Made by a program: the position numbers and the translations under genes. Shown here one piece after another: positions 46,187 to 54,995 of a stretch of 64,000 bases of DNA. Origin of the DNA: Actinomycetota bacterium (lineage in GTDB: Bacteria > Actinomycetota > UBA4738 > HRBIN12); the NCBI GenBank assembly GCA_026003015.1, contig BPGL01000002.1, positions 124,001-188,000 of the forward strand, written 5' to 3'. A model generated the notes under the pieces. It ran no database searches and had not been told where the DNA came from. It saw only the letters and a list, made by a program, of their open reading frames with translations. The stretch's first letter is position 1; each line of letters opens with the position of its first letter.

Positions 46187-47076
46187 ATGGCGGGTCCTGG
46201 TCGACCGCTTGGGCACGGGGCCGACGATCCGCTGCCCGCGCCGCCGCTCCCTCCGCCCCCGGCGGGACGCCCCACCCCGCCCCGCCGACCCGACGTCCCG
46301 CGGGAGCGCTGGAGCGGGGCGCAGGCCTCGCCCGCGGCGCGGCTCGGCGCTTCCCTCCTGGTCCTCGCCGTCGCGACCGCTGCGCTCGGCGGCGGGCTGC
46401 TTGCGATCCGACGGGTCACCGCGCCCGACCCCGCCTCCCTCGAGCACCGCTTCCTCGACCGGCGGGTCGACGGCTCGCCGCTGCGGTGGAACGCGTGCGA
46501 CACGATCCACTACGTCGTGAACGCGACGCGCGCACCGGCGGGGTCGGTCGCCGACGTGCACGAGGCCATCCGGCGCGTCTCGGAGGCCACCGGGATCGCC
46601 TTCGCCTACGACGGGCTCACCGACGAGGTCCCGACGAAGGACCGCGCCCCCTTCCAACCGGAGCGTACGGCGCGCGCTGGGCCCCCGTCCTGATCGCCTG
46701 GGTCGCGCCCGAGGAGACCGATATCCCGTTCCGACTCGAGGGGCACACCGCCGCCGCCGTGGCCTCCCCGCTGCGCCCGCCGAGCGGCGAGGAGGTCTTC
46801 GTGAGCGGGTACGTCGCGATGAACGTCCGCGATCCCAACCCGCCGGGCTTCGGCGCGCCCGGCGACCAGGGGCCAGTGCTCCTGCACGAGCTCGGGCACG
46901 TCATGGGGCTCGGTCACGTCGACCGACCGGGAGCGATCATGGAGCCGAGCGGGGGTGGCGTGACCGACTTCGGCCCAGGCGATCTCGAGGGGCTGCGGCG
47001 GGTGGGCAGGGAGGCGGGCTGCGTCGTCGCGCCGCCGGCGCCCGCCGGCCTTGCCGCGCCGCGCCCCGCCGGGTAG
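46187..47076 (+). CDS. Membrane-anchored metzincin (matrixin-type) metallopeptidase, one frameshift
   Basis: About 296 residues if one missing base is restored at 46664-46666. A Pro-rich cytoplasmic start and a membrane helix (ARLGASLLVLAVATAALGGG) precede the catalytic domain, which begins DRRVDGSPLRWNACDTIHY. Zinc site HELGHVMGLGHVDRPGAIM has the extended HExxHxxGxxH and the Met-turn Met. Joining PFQPE with YGARWAPVLIAWV restores the family's usual course. Unlike the breaks in gyrA or dnaA this is a deletion, and the gene is not essential, so a real pseudogene is possible. Confidence 0.75.
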
Positions 47077-47088
47077 CCTTGCACCTGC

Positions 47089-47157
47089 ATGATCCGCACG
47101 CGCGAGCGCGGCGCGGTCGCGGCGATGATCCCCGACCGCATCTGCTGTCCCCGCTGA
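47089..47157 (+). CDS. Candidate cysteine-sensing leader peptide (22 residues)
   Basis: A short frame starting ATGATC and ending RICCPR before TGA, 70 bases before tusA. Upstream, TAGCCT at 47074-47079 fits a TANNNT -10 box that would start transcription at or near the ATG, giving a leaderless message. A strong hairpin begins directly after the stop. Tiny leader frames with Cys codons near the end occur before sulfur genes in mycobacteria and act in cysteine-responsive control. Here the two adjacent Cys codons next to a hairpin suggest attenuation or coupling. Not proven. Confidence 0.5.
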   Translation: MIRTRERGAVAAMIPDRICCPR

Positions 47158-47184
47158 GGGGCGGCGCCGATCGGCGCGTGCCCC
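47158..47184 (+). terminator. Hairpin after the leader peptide (attenuator candidate)
   Basis: GGGGC (47158-47162) pairs with GCCCC (47180-47184), enclosing the perfect palindrome GCGCCGATCGGCGC (47164-47177). No U-run follows, so it is not a classical intrinsic terminator. Its first base follows the leader stop codon directly. Confidence 0.6.
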
Positions 47185-47227
47185 GGTTCCACCCCCTCCA
47201 AGCCGACCCCTGTCAAGGAGCCGAACC

Positions 47228-47461
47228 ATGGCCGTGATCGCCCGAACCGTCGACGCCCGAGGGCAGGCGTGCCCCGGCCCGCTCGTGATGCTCGCGCGGG
47301 CCCTGGGGGAGGCCGCTCCCGGGGACCTGTTGGAGCTGCTCGCGACCGACCCCGGATCGCGGTCCGACGTCCCGAGCTGGGCCGAGCTCAGCGGCAACGA
47401 GCTCGTGGAGGTGGACACGTCGACCGACGGGGTCTTCCGCTACGTCGTGCGCAAGGCTTGA
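47228..47461 (+). CDS. TusA-like sulfur carrier
   Basis: A 77-residue protein with VDARGQACPGPLVMLARAL, the CPxP persulfide-carrying Cys of the TusA family, and a C-terminal strand FRYVVRKA. AAGGAG precedes the ATG. It likely passes sulfane sulfur to partners such as the next gene's product. Confidence 0.92.
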   Translation: MAVIARTVDARGQACPGPLVMLARALGEAAPGDLLELLATDPGSRSDVPSWAELSGNELVEVDTSTDGVFRYVVRKA

Positions 47462-47472
47462 AGGAGGCTCCG

Positions 47473-48084
47473 ATGGCCACCACCGAGGAGCGTCGCGTCG
47501 AGGCGCGTCCGATCGAGGGCCGCGAGCCGACGGTCGACCCGGCCGCGTGGGCCGAGCTGCTTCGGCGTGTCGAGGCGCTCGAGCAGGCGCAACGCGCCGG
47601 CATCCAGAAGCGGAACAAGCTCACGATCATCGCCTGGGGCGGGGAGCTCGATCGGATCTGGCCGACGACGATCCTGGCCTCGACCGCGGCGGCGAGCGGG
47701 ATGGAGGTGAGCGTGTTCTTCACGTTCTGGGGGCTGTTCGCGATCGTGCGCCCGGACGTGCGGATCACCGGTAGGCACTGGATGCAGAAGATGATGTCGG
47801 CGATGAACCCCGGCTCGCCGGCGCGGGCCAAGCTCTCCCGCTACCAGTTCGCCGGCGCCGGCCCGGCGATGCTCAAGCACCTCGCGGCGACCCACCACGT
47901 CGAGCGGCCCGAGGCCCTGCTCGACCTCGCCAAGGAGATGGGGGCTCGCCTGATCCCCTGCCAGATGACGATGGACCTGCTCGGGCTCGAGCGCGACGAC
48001 CTGATCGACGGCCTCGAGGAGCCCATCGGCGCGGCGACCGCGATCCGAGAGATGCGCGAGGCCGCGATCTCGCTGTTCATCTGA
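47473..48084 (+). CDS. DsrE-family protein (COG2210 type)
   Basis: A 203-residue protein with an acidic helical start (VDPAAWAELLRRVEALEQAQ) and a DsrE/TusD-like domain. KLTIIAWGGELDRIWPTTIL, GMEVSVFFTFWGLFAIV and ARLIPCQMTMDLLGLERDDL give the conserved Cys. It follows tusA by 12 bases with AAGGAGG before the ATG. The pair probably handles sulfane sulfur transfer. Confidence 0.88.
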   Translation: MATTEERRVEARPIEGREPTVDPAAWAELLRRVEALEQAQRAGIQKRNKLTIIAWGGELDRIWPTTILASTAAASGMEVSVFFTFWGLFAIVRPDVRITGRHWMQKMMSAMNPGSPARAKLSRYQFAGAGPAMLKHLAATHHVERPEALLDLAKEMGARLIPCQMTMDLLGLERDDLIDGLEEPIGAATAIREMREAAISLFI

Positions 48085-48155
48085 GCCGGCGATCCGCCCG
48101 CGCGTCCGCCGTGCCGGCGGAAGCTCGGGACGCCGACCCCCGGGTGGACGGTAGT

Positions 48156-48170
48156 TAGTTCTGAGAACTA
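48156..48170. promoter_or_regulatory. Inverted repeat at the marR start, likely MarR operator
   Basis: TAGTTCTGAGAACTA is a perfect 6-3-6 inverted repeat, four bases before the GTG of marR. The adjacent TATCCT (48169-48174) may be the -10 of a leaderless message, so a bound repressor would block the promoter. Confidence 0.65.
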
Positions 48171-48174
48171 TCCT

Positions 48175-48648
48175 GTGTGCGTGCCGTCGGTCGCCTCCTC
48201 CGTCGACGTCGCCTCCCTGGCCTCCCGCCTGCGGACGGGCGTGTGGCGTCTGGCGCGGCGGCTTCGCTCCGAGGCCGACGTCGACCTGTCCCCGACCCTG
48301 CAGGCCGCGCTCGGGACGCTCGACCGCCACGGGCCGATGACCCCCGGCGCCTTCGCGCGCCACGAGCAGATCCGCAAGCCGACGGCGACCCGCACGATCG
48401 CAGCCCTGGTCGAACGGGGTCTGGTCGAGCGCACGCCCGACCCGCTCGACCGGCGTGTGTCGTGGCTGCAGCTGTCGTCCCAGGGGCGCCGGCTCCTCGG
48501 CCGCGTTCGCCGCCGCCACGACGCGTTCCTCGCCGCGCGTCTGGCGGCCCTTCGGCCCGAGGAGCTCGCGACGCTCGAGCGGGCGGCGGGGATCCTCGAG
48601 CGCTTGACCGAGGGGCCGGGCACGCCCTCGGAGGGACCCGAGGGATGA
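48175..48648 (+). CDS. MarR-family transcriptional regulator
   Basis: A 157-residue winged-helix regulator. The helix-turn-helix region is GAFARHEQIRKPTATRTIAA with the wing RTPDPLDRRVSWLQLSSQGR. The stop overlaps the ATG of the MFS exporter gene, which is probably its target together with itself. The inverted repeat overlapping its own promoter supports autoregulation. A GTG at 48181 could also start it. Confidence 0.9.
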   Translation: MCVPSVASSVDVASLASRLRTGVWRLARRLRSEADVDLSPTLQAALGTLDRHGPMTPGAFARHEQIRKPTATRTIAALVERGLVERTPDPLDRRVSWLQLSSQGRRLLGRVRRRHDAFLAARLAALRPEELATLERAAGILERLTEGPGTPSEGPEG

Positions 48649-50108
48649 GCCCGCGCGTCGGGGAGGCCCTGCGGCGCACCTTCGCTGCGGCTCGCACATC
48701 GAGGAACTTCCGGCTCTACCTCGTGGGGCAGGTCGTCTCGGCGGCCGGGACGTGGATGAACTTCACCGCGTCGTCCTGGCTCGTCCTGCAGCTGTCGGGC
48801 AGCGGGACCGCGATCGGGATCAACGCCGCGCTCGCGTTCGGACCGGTCCTCGTGCTCGCCCCGTGGAGCGGAGCGATCGCGGACCGCCACGACCGCCGTC
48901 GGATCCTCACCGTGACCCAGGCCGCGTTGGGGCTCATCGCGCTGGCGACCTTCACGCTGATCATCACCGGTGCAGCGAACCTCACGCTCGTGTACGCGCT
49001 GTCGCTCGCCGGGGGGGTCGTGACCGCCTTCGACAACCCCACCCGACAGAGCTTCTACGTCGAGATGGTCGGCGAGCGGGCGCTCGCCAACGCGGTGAGC
49101 CTGAACAGCGCCGCGTTCACCGGGGCGAGGATCGTCGGCCCGGCCGTGGCCGGCCTGCTCATCTCCACCGTGGGGATCGCCTGGCCGTTCCTCGTGGACG
49201 GGCTGAGCTACCTCGCGGTGATCGCCGCGCTGCTCGCGATGCGCCCCGAGGAGATGCACCCTCAGGCCCGCTCCACCGAGCGCGGGCGTCGGCTCCTCGA
49301 GGGCCTGCGGTACGTCTGGTCGACGCCGGGGCTGCGTCGACCGCTCGTCGTCCTCGCCGTCGTGTTCACGGTCTCCTTCCAGTTCATGGTGCTGATCCCG
49401 CTGCTGACCGAGCGCGTCTTCCATGAGGGAGCGGAGGTGTTCGGGTCGCTCTCGGCGGTGGCGGGTCTCGGGTCGTTCGTGGGGGCGCTCGTGATGGCGC
49501 ACCGCAACGCACGGCCCTCGCTCGCCGAGCTGGGGGGACTCGCCGTCGCGTTCGGGGTCGGATTGCTGTTCGTCGCCGTCGCCCCGAGCCTGCCGGTGGC
49601 GGTCGCGCTCATGGTCCCGCTGGGCTTCGTGACGATGGGCTTCATGATCACGGGGAACACCATGCTGCAGCTGAACGCCCGCCCCGACGCCCGCGGCCGC
49701 GTCATGGCCCTGTACGGAGCGGTCTTCCTCGGCTCGACGCCGATCGGCTCACTGGCGATCGGGTGGTTCGCCGAGCACGTGGGCGTGCGCGCCGGCTTCG
49801 CCCTGGCGGGCGTCGTGGCGTGCCTCACCGGCCTCGTCGTCGTGGGGGGCGCGCCTGCGTCGTCCGGCGCTCGCCTGAGGCGGGACCGCTCCGTCGGCGC
49901 GACGTCCCAGACCGCGCCGGGCGGTCGGCCGGGAGCGGCGGGTGCCGGTCCGACCGCCCGTCGACGCGCGCCGACGGAGGGTACCGCGGGCCCGAGTCGG
50001 CGCCGATCGGAGCGCATCCGGGGGGAAGGAGGAGCGCCCGGTCGCGTCGGTGCCGGCACGGGTCGGCCGGGAGGCTGGCCCCCGAGCCGCGGCGGCGAGC
50101 CGCCGTAG
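48645..50108 (+). CDS. MFS transporter, EntS-like exporter
   Basis: A 487-residue protein with 12 helices, starting with SRNFRLYLVGQVVSAAGTWM, typical of the EntS/TetV-like MFS exporters. GAIADRHDRRRILTVTQAAL is motif A, and the AFDNPTRQSFYVEMVGE loop is typical of the group. A disordered Gly/Arg/Pro tail of about 75 residues ends it. Regulated by the coupled MarR protein. Substrate unknown; drugs or siderophores are usual. Confidence 0.88.
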   Translation: MSPRVGEALRRTFAAARTSRNFRLYLVGQVVSAAGTWMNFTASSWLVLQLSGSGTAIGINAALAFGPVLVLAPWSGAIADRHDRRRILTVTQAALGLIALATFTLIITGAANLTLVYALSLAGGVVTAFDNPTRQSFYVEMVGERALANAVSLNSAAFTGARIVGPAVAGLLISTVGIAWPFLVDGLSYLAVIAALLAMRPEEMHPQARSTERGRRLLEGLRYVWSTPGLRRPLVVLAVVFTVSFQFMVLIPLLTERVFHEGAEVFGSLSAVAGLGSFVGALVMAHRNARPSLAELGGLAVAFGVGLLFVAVAPSLPVAVALMVPLGFVTMGFMITGNTMLQLNARPDARGRVMALYGAVFLGSTPIGSLAIGWFAEHVGVRAGFALAGVVACLTGLVVVGGAPASSGARLRRDRSVGATSQTAPGGRPGAAGAGPTARRRAPTEGTAGPSRRRSERIRGEGGAPGRVGAGTGRPGGWPPSRGGEPP

Positions 50109-50238
50109 CGCGATGATGCCGCATGCGCGCTGCGAGGTTGATACCCGCGACGTGCGGTTTCGCCCTTCCGCGGCCTCGGTAGGGCGACCTACGTAGCGGC
50201 TGCTCCGGGCATCGGGAGAGGTGCTCAGGGCGAGGTGG

Positions 50239-51612
50239 TCAGCCCCCCTCCCGGTCGATCCGCCACCACCCGTCGGGCTCGGGCCGGCTCACGTCCAGCA
50301 GCGTGCCGTCCGTGAGGGCCAGCCGCACGCACCGCCGCGCGCCCTCGGTGCGCTCGTCGATGACGCGAGCGGGCTCCTCGACGCACCCCCAGGCGACGGT
50401 GGCCCGGTCCGGCGTGAGGCGCACGCGCAGGGGCGGGGTCCGGCCGATCCAGCGCGGCAGCACCGGCGCCCACGCCAGGAACAGCGCCCCGACGAGCGCG
50501 ATCGCGCCGCGCGTCCCGGCGGCGGGCAGCAGGGGGATCGCGATCCCCGCCGCGAGCGCGCGCGCGGCGTTGTAGACGACGTCGTAGGCGGCGAAGACCC
50601 GACCGCGGAGCCCATCGGGCAGCGACCCCTGGACGAGGGTGTCGACCGGGATCTTCTTCCAGGCGAACGCCAGGCCCACGACCCCGGCCGCGAGCAGGAT
50701 CGTGGCGTCGGTGAGCAGCAGGCTCGTCGTGACGAGCGCCGCGCCCCCCAGCAGGAACGCGCCGGCGACGATCCGCTCGGGGCGGAACCGCTCCTCGAGC
50801 GGCCCGATCGTCGCGATGCCGAGGAGGACGCCCACCGCCCCCGCCCCGATCAGGTTCGAGAACGACGCGACGCCGGCCCCGAGCTGCTCGCGGAACACGA
50901 CGAGGGACAGCGTGAGCACGACCCCCTGGCCGATCTGATCGAGCGTGATCGAGGTGATCGGGCCGAGGGCCCGGGGTGTGCGAGCGATCGACCGCACGCC
51001 CTGTCGGAGCTCGACGAGGACCCGGCGGAGCGCGTGGCGGAGCAGCTCGGGCGCCTCCGGCAGGGCGTGGGGGGCGAGCTCGTTGCGGATGGAGGCCGCG
51101 ATCCGCGAGGCCAGGACCCAGGCGATCGCGGCCGCGGCGATCACCGGCCCGGATGCCTCGAGGGCGTCGATCACCTGCCCGCCGACGAACACGCCGGTGA
51201 GTAGCGCGACGGTGCCCCCGACGGTCGAGATCGAGTTGGCGATGAGCAGGTCCTCGGCCGGCACCAGGCGGGGGACCACGGCCTGGGCGGCGGCGAGCTG
51301 GAAGCGGTTCACGGAGATCACGAGGAGCGCTCCGGGGTAGAAGACCCACGGGGCCGTTATCGGGTCCGCGAGCGCGGCCGCCACGAGCGCGGCCTTCGCG
51401 AGGGGCGCCGCGATCAGCACGGCGCGGCGGGGCCAGCGGTCCAGGAAGACCCCGACGAAGGGGCCGAGCACGGTGAAGGGCAGGGCGACGATCAGGTAGG
51501 CCTGGAACAGCCCGACCGCGGTCGAGCGACCCTCGGGGGCGAAGACGACCGAGGCGACGAGCGAGGCCTGGAACAGCCCGTCGGCGGCCTGCCCGAGCAG
51601 CCGGACGCCCAC
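50239..51612 (-). CDS. MFS transporter
   Basis: A 457-residue protein with 12 helices: GVRLLGQAADGLFQASLVAS, FVGVFLDRWPRRAVLIAAPL (motif A), then FAWKKIPVDTLVQGSLPDGL. The C-terminal 70 residues are a soluble beta-rich extra domain (RVIDERTEGARRCVRLALTD) that is unusual for MFS proteins. No ATG/GTG is available further upstream in frame, so the GTG at 51612 is used although it leaves a short cytoplasmic start. Confidence 0.82.
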   Translation of the reverse strand: MGVRLLGQAADGLFQASLVASVVFAPEGRSTAVGLFQAYLIVALPFTVLGPFVGVFLDRWPRRAVLIAAPLAKAALVAAALADPITAPWVFYPGALLVISVNRFQLAAAQAVVPRLVPAEDLLIANSISTVGGTVALLTGVFVGGQVIDALEASGPVIAAAAIAWVLASRIAASIRNELAPHALPEAPELLRHALRRVLVELRQGVRSIARTPRALGPITSITLDQIGQGVVLTLSLVVFREQLGAGVASFSNLIGAGAVGVLLGIATIGPLEERFRPERIVAGAFLLGGAALVTTSLLLTDATILLAAGVVGLAFAWKKIPVDTLVQGSLPDGLRGRVFAAYDVVYNAARALAAGIAIPLLPAAGTRGAIALVGALFLAWAPVLPRWIGRTPPLRVRLTPDRATVAWGCVEEPARVIDERTEGARRCVRLALTDGTLLDVSRPEPDGWWRIDREGG

Positions 51613-51694
51613 GAGGCGCCGGAAGTCGGCTCCTCGCAGCGCGTCCCGCGCGCGGGCGAGCGTGCCGTGGCGGGTCGCCAGGTCGAGCGCCTCG

Positions 51695-52816
51695 TTACGC
51701 CGTGGACGGATCGAAGAACGTCGTCCAGTCCGCGTGCGCGGCCTCGCCCGTGCCGAGGATGAACTCCTCGACCATCTCCCGCGCGGCCTCGTCGGTGAAC
51801 TGCACCGGCGGCGACTTCATGAAGTACGCGGACGGTCCGATCAGCGGCCCCCCGATCCCGCGGTCGCGTGCGAGCTTCGCGCAGCGGATCGCGTCGATGA
51901 TGACGCCGGCGGAGTTCGGCGAGTCCCACACCTCGAGCTTGAGCTCGACCGTGAGCGGGACGTCGCCGAAGTTGCGTCCCTCGAGGCGGATCAACGCCCA
52001 CTTGCGGTCCGCCAACCACGGCACGTGGTCGCTGGGGCCGATGTGGATGTCCTCGCTGGCGAGCGGCGCGTCGAGCTGGGACTGCACCGACCGGGTCTTC
52101 GACAGCTTCTTCGAGGCCAGGCGCTCCCGCTCGAGCATGTTCATGAAGTCCATGTTGCCGCCGAAGTTCAGCTGGTAGGTGCGGTCCAGGTGCACGCCTC
52201 GGTCCTCGAAGAGCTTCGCGAGCACGCGGTGCACGATCGTCGCGCCGACCTGGCTCTTGATGTCGTCGCCGATGATCGGCACGCCGGCCTCGCCGAAGCG
52301 CCGAGCCCAGGCCGGGTCGCTCGCGATGAACACGGGCAGGGCGTTGACGAAGGCCACGCCCGCCTCGAGCGCGCATTCGGCGTAGTAGCGAGCGGCCTGC
52401 TCGGAGCCCACCGGCATGTACGACACGAGGACGTCGACCTCGCGCTCGCGCAGGACCTCGGCCACGTCCACCGCTGGTTCGTCGGACTCGGTGACGACCT
52501 CGCGGTAGAAGCGACCGAGCCCGTCGAGGGTGGGGCCGCGCTGGACGAGCACGCCGGTCGGGGGGACGTCGGCGAAGCGGATCGTGTTGTTCGGCTCGGC
52601 CACGATCGCCTCCGCGACGTCGCGGCCGACCTTCTTCGCGTCGACGTCGAAGGCGGCGACCACCTGGACGTCGCGCACGTGGTAGCCGCCGAGGTCGACG
52701 TGCATGAGGCCGGGCACCCGCGTGTCCGGTTCGGCGTCTCGGTAGTACTCGATGCCCTGGACGAGCGACGAGGCGCAGTTACCCACGCCGGCGATCGCGA
52801 GGCGGATCGTGGTCAT
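51695..52816 (-). CDS. ino1: Inositol-3-phosphate synthase
   Basis: A 373-residue enzyme with NAD motif [54 protein letters not shown] and [20 protein letters not shown]. This is the actinobacterial short type. It turns glucose 6-phosphate into inositol 3-phosphate for phosphatidylinositol, glycolipids or mycothiol. It is co-located with padR as in mycobacteria. Confidence 0.95.
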   Translation of the reverse strand: MTTIRLAIAGVGNCASSLVQGIEYYRDAEPDTRVPGLMHVDLGGYHVRDVQVVAAFDVDAKKVGRDVAEAIVAEPNNTIRFADVPPTGVLVQRGPTLDGLGRFYREVVTESDEPAVDVAEVLREREVDVLVSYMPVGSEQAARYYAECALEAGVAFVNALPVFIASDPAWARRFGEAGVPIIGDDIKSQVGATIVHRVLAKLFEDRGVHLDRTYQLNFGGNMDFMNMLERERLASKKLSKTRSVQSQLDAPLASEDIHIGPSDHVPWLADRKWALIRLEGRNFGDVPLTVELKLEVWDSPNSAGVIIDAIRCAKLARDRGIGGPLIGPSAYFMKSPPVQFTDEAAREMVEEFILGTGEAAHADWTTFFDPSTA

Positions 52817-53421
52817 GTGACGCGCTCCTTCCTGTGGAGCGTCGCGGTGGCGCGACGCTGGGACCCCCGATACCGCGGCGACCCGGACGAGGCCCGGCTG
52901 CGCTCGGCCTGGATCAGGCCGCTCAGCCAGGCGATGTCGGATTCGGTCGCGACGCGCGCGTGCTCCATCAGGGCGTGCTGGTAGTCGTCGCGTGTCCCGG
53001 GCGCCCTGAGGGCCTCGGTCAGCGCGGCCAGGCGCTCCTGCAGCAACGTGCGTCGGCGCTCGAGCAGGCGGATCCGCACCTCGGGGGGTAGGTAGCGGAA
53101 GAAGGCGAGTCGGACCCGGAACCTCGCGTCCTCGGCCTGGCTCTCCTGCGGCGAGCCCTGCAGGAGCTGAAGGAACAGGTCCTCGCCCGTGGGCGTGATC
53201 CGGTAGACGGTTCGGCGCCGCCCCTTCGCCTCCGAGGGGGTCGACTCGACCGCGCCGTCACGCTCGAGGCGTCGCAGCGAGGGGTACAGCGAGCCGAAGG
53301 ACACGCGCCAGAACGGCCCGCGCGCGTCGCTCAGCTCGCGCGAGAGCTGGTAGCCGTGCATCGGGCGCTCCTTCAGGAGGCCCAGGATCGCCAGTTCCAG
53401 CACCCGGTCGCTCCCCCTCAC
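52813..53421 (-). CDS. PadR-family regulator
   Basis: A 202-residue regulator with [40 protein letters not shown], and [20 protein letters not shown], typical of PadR, and a C-terminal four-helix dimer domain. The stop overlaps the ino1 start. Palindromic sites lie upstream, so it probably controls its own operon. In mycobacteria the adjacent PadR protein represses ino1. Confidence 0.93.
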   Translation of the reverse strand: MRGSDRVLELAILGLLKERPMHGYQLSRELSDARGPFWRVSFGSLYPSLRRLERDGAVESTPSEAKGRRRTVYRITPTGEDLFLQLLQGSPQESQAEDARFRVRLAFFRYLPPEVRIRLLERRRTLLQERLAALTEALRAPGTRDDYQHALMEHARVATESDIAWLSGLIQAERSRASSGSPRYRGSQRRATATLHRKERVT

Positions 53422-53463
53422 CGTCCCGTACCCGCCATCCGGCGTCGCGAACGGCTATCGACT

Positions 53464-53487
53464 CGATATATCGTGCCGAGATATCGG
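53464..53487. promoter_or_regulatory. Palindromic CGATATATCG and AGATATCGG sites upstream of padR
   Basis: Two AT-containing palindromes, CGATATATCG at 53464-53473 and GATATC at 53480-53485, lie in a GC-rich spacer 43-66 bases upstream of the padR start. CGATA words recur on both sides. They are the best candidates for the PadR operator or promoter. Confidence 0.55.
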
Positions 53488-53520
53488 CCCGATACGGATA
53501 CCCGACGTCGGCCCCCGGCG

Positions 53521-54186
53521 TCAACCCGCGGGGCGGGGCCGGCGGTACGGCCGAAGGGATGGGGGGAGCGGAACCCCGGCGGCAAGGCTCGGGTCGGGCT
53601 TCGCCGCCCCCGCCGCGAGCCGCAGGGGCAGGACCCCCGCCCAGATCGGGAGCCCGAGGTCCTCGGCGTCGTCCTTCGGCGGTCCGGTGCGGATCTTCGC
53701 GCTCGCCTCGGCGATCGGAACGGCGAGCAGCAGGGTCTGGCGGTACTCATCGACCGTCGGCATCCGGGCCTCCGCCGCCCGGCCGGGGGCGACGTGGTCG
53801 GTGATCGCCCGCGCCGCCAGGTCGAGCTCCTCGGGCTCGGTCACCTCGCGAGCCCGCCCGTAGACCACGACCGACCGATAGTTCATCGAGTGGTTGAAGG
53901 CGCTCCGGGCGAGGACGAGACCGTCGACGATCGTGGCGGCCACGCAGACCGGCGCTCCGGCGCGAAGCGCCCTCCAGGGGCGCGCGGCCCGGGATCCGTG
54001 CAGGTACAGGGTGTCGCCGACCCTGGCGTGGATCGTCGGCAGGACCCGGGGCTCGCCCTCCTCGTCGACCCACCCGACGTGGCAGATCAGGGCCTCGTCG
54101 AGGATCGTGTGGATCGTGGCGCGGTCGTAGGCACCCCGCTCGGGGTGCCGGTGGACCCGCGTGCGCTCGGAGGCCGGCCCCGTCAC
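53521..54186 (-). CDS. Pyridoxamine-phosphate-oxidase-like split-barrel flavoprotein (COG3467 type)
   Basis: A 221-residue protein of the NimA/COG3467 split-barrel group. ERGAYDRATIHTILDEALIC, then VGWVDEEGEPRVLPTIHARV, DTLYLHGSRAARPWRALRAG and NHSMNYRSVVVYGRAREVTE are its hallmarks. Members bind FMN, heme or F420. The GTG start overlaps the stop of the S component gene in GTGA, so it is the last gene of the cobalamin riboswitch operon. Its role there is unknown; reductive processing of the imported corrinoid is a guess. Confidence 0.82.
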   Translation of the reverse strand: MTGPASERTRVHRHPERGAYDRATIHTILDEALICHVGWVDEEGEPRVLPTIHARVGDTLYLHGSRAARPWRALRAGAPVCVAATIVDGLVLARSAFNHSMNYRSVVVYGRAREVTEPEELDLAARAITDHVAPGRAAEARMPTVDEYRQTLLLAVPIAEASAKIRTGPPKDDAEDLGLPIWAGVLPLRLAAGAAKPDPSLAAGVPLPPSLRPYRRPRPAG

Positions 54187-54995
54187 GGTGCCGATCGTAC
54201 CGGCGGGGGCTCGGCCCTCGTCGGCGGGCCGACCTCGGGCGCCGGGCCGACCTCCAGGTGCATCCGACGGCCGACCCGCTCGAGCGCGGCGAGCAGAGGT
54301 CGTCCGAGGACGAGGACGAGGAGGGCGTTGCCGACGGCCCGGAACGTGTCCCACGCGAAGGAGGTGAGGGCGTAGAACGCGGCGTAGCGTCGGAGGTTCT
54401 CGAGGGCGGAGCCGTCCGGGTCCCAGCCGATCGGGGAACCGACGGTCGTGAAGGGCCACGACCACAGGTTCATCAACGCACCGTAGAGGTAGCCGACGGC
54501 GGCGCCGTACACGGCGAGCCAGACGAGGCGCTGCCGAGGGCCGCCCGAGCGGGGCAACAGCCCGGCGCCGGCGCCGACCCACCCGACCGCGACCATCTGG
54601 AAGGGGAGCCATGGCCCGAGCCCGCCGATGAACAGGCCGCTCGCCAGCATGCCCACCGAGCCGAGCAGGAACCCGAACGTCGGCCCCAGCGCGTTGCCGC
54701 CGACGAGCACGGGGAGGAACAGGGCGCTGAACCCCGCGACGAACCCGGGCAGGCGCAGGGCGACGACCGCCGCGCCGAGCACGCCGAGCAGGGCGACGGT
54801 CTTGGGCCCGAGCCCGCCGCGCCCGAGCTCGAGCGCCAGCAGGGCCAGCAGGCAGGCGCTGAGCGAGAGCAAGATCCAGGGCGCGTCGGGCCGCTCCCCG
54901 CCGCCGGTTCGCAGGACGAAGGGCCAGGCGAACGCGAGCGCCCCGAGGCCGTGCATCACGACGAGGACGGCCCGGCGCGGTCGCGGGGGGGTCAC
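54183..54995 (-). CDS. ECF transporter S component
   Basis: A 270-residue membrane protein with about six helices. GGNALGPTFGFLLGSVGMLA, GGLGPWLPFQMVAVGWVGAG and LYGALMNLWSWPF are typical of ECF S components. It should bind the vitamin and dock with EcfA/EcfT. The riboswitch that precedes the operon points to a cobalamin-type substrate. A long Pro-rich cytoplasmic tail follows the last helix. Start GTG overlaps the ATPase stop. Confidence 0.85.
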   Translation of the reverse strand: MTPPRPRRAVLVVMHGLGALAFAWPFVLRTGGGERPDAPWILLSLSACLLALLALELGRGGLGPKTVALLGVLGAAVVALRLPGFVAGFSALFLPVLVGGNALGPTFGFLLGSVGMLASGLFIGGLGPWLPFQMVAVGWVGAGAGLLPRSGGPRQRLVWLAVYGAAVGYLYGALMNLWSWPFTTVGSPIGWDPDGSALENLRRYAAFYALTSFAWDTFRAVGNALLVLVLGRPLLAALERVGRRMHLEVGPAPEVGPPTRAEPPPVRSAP

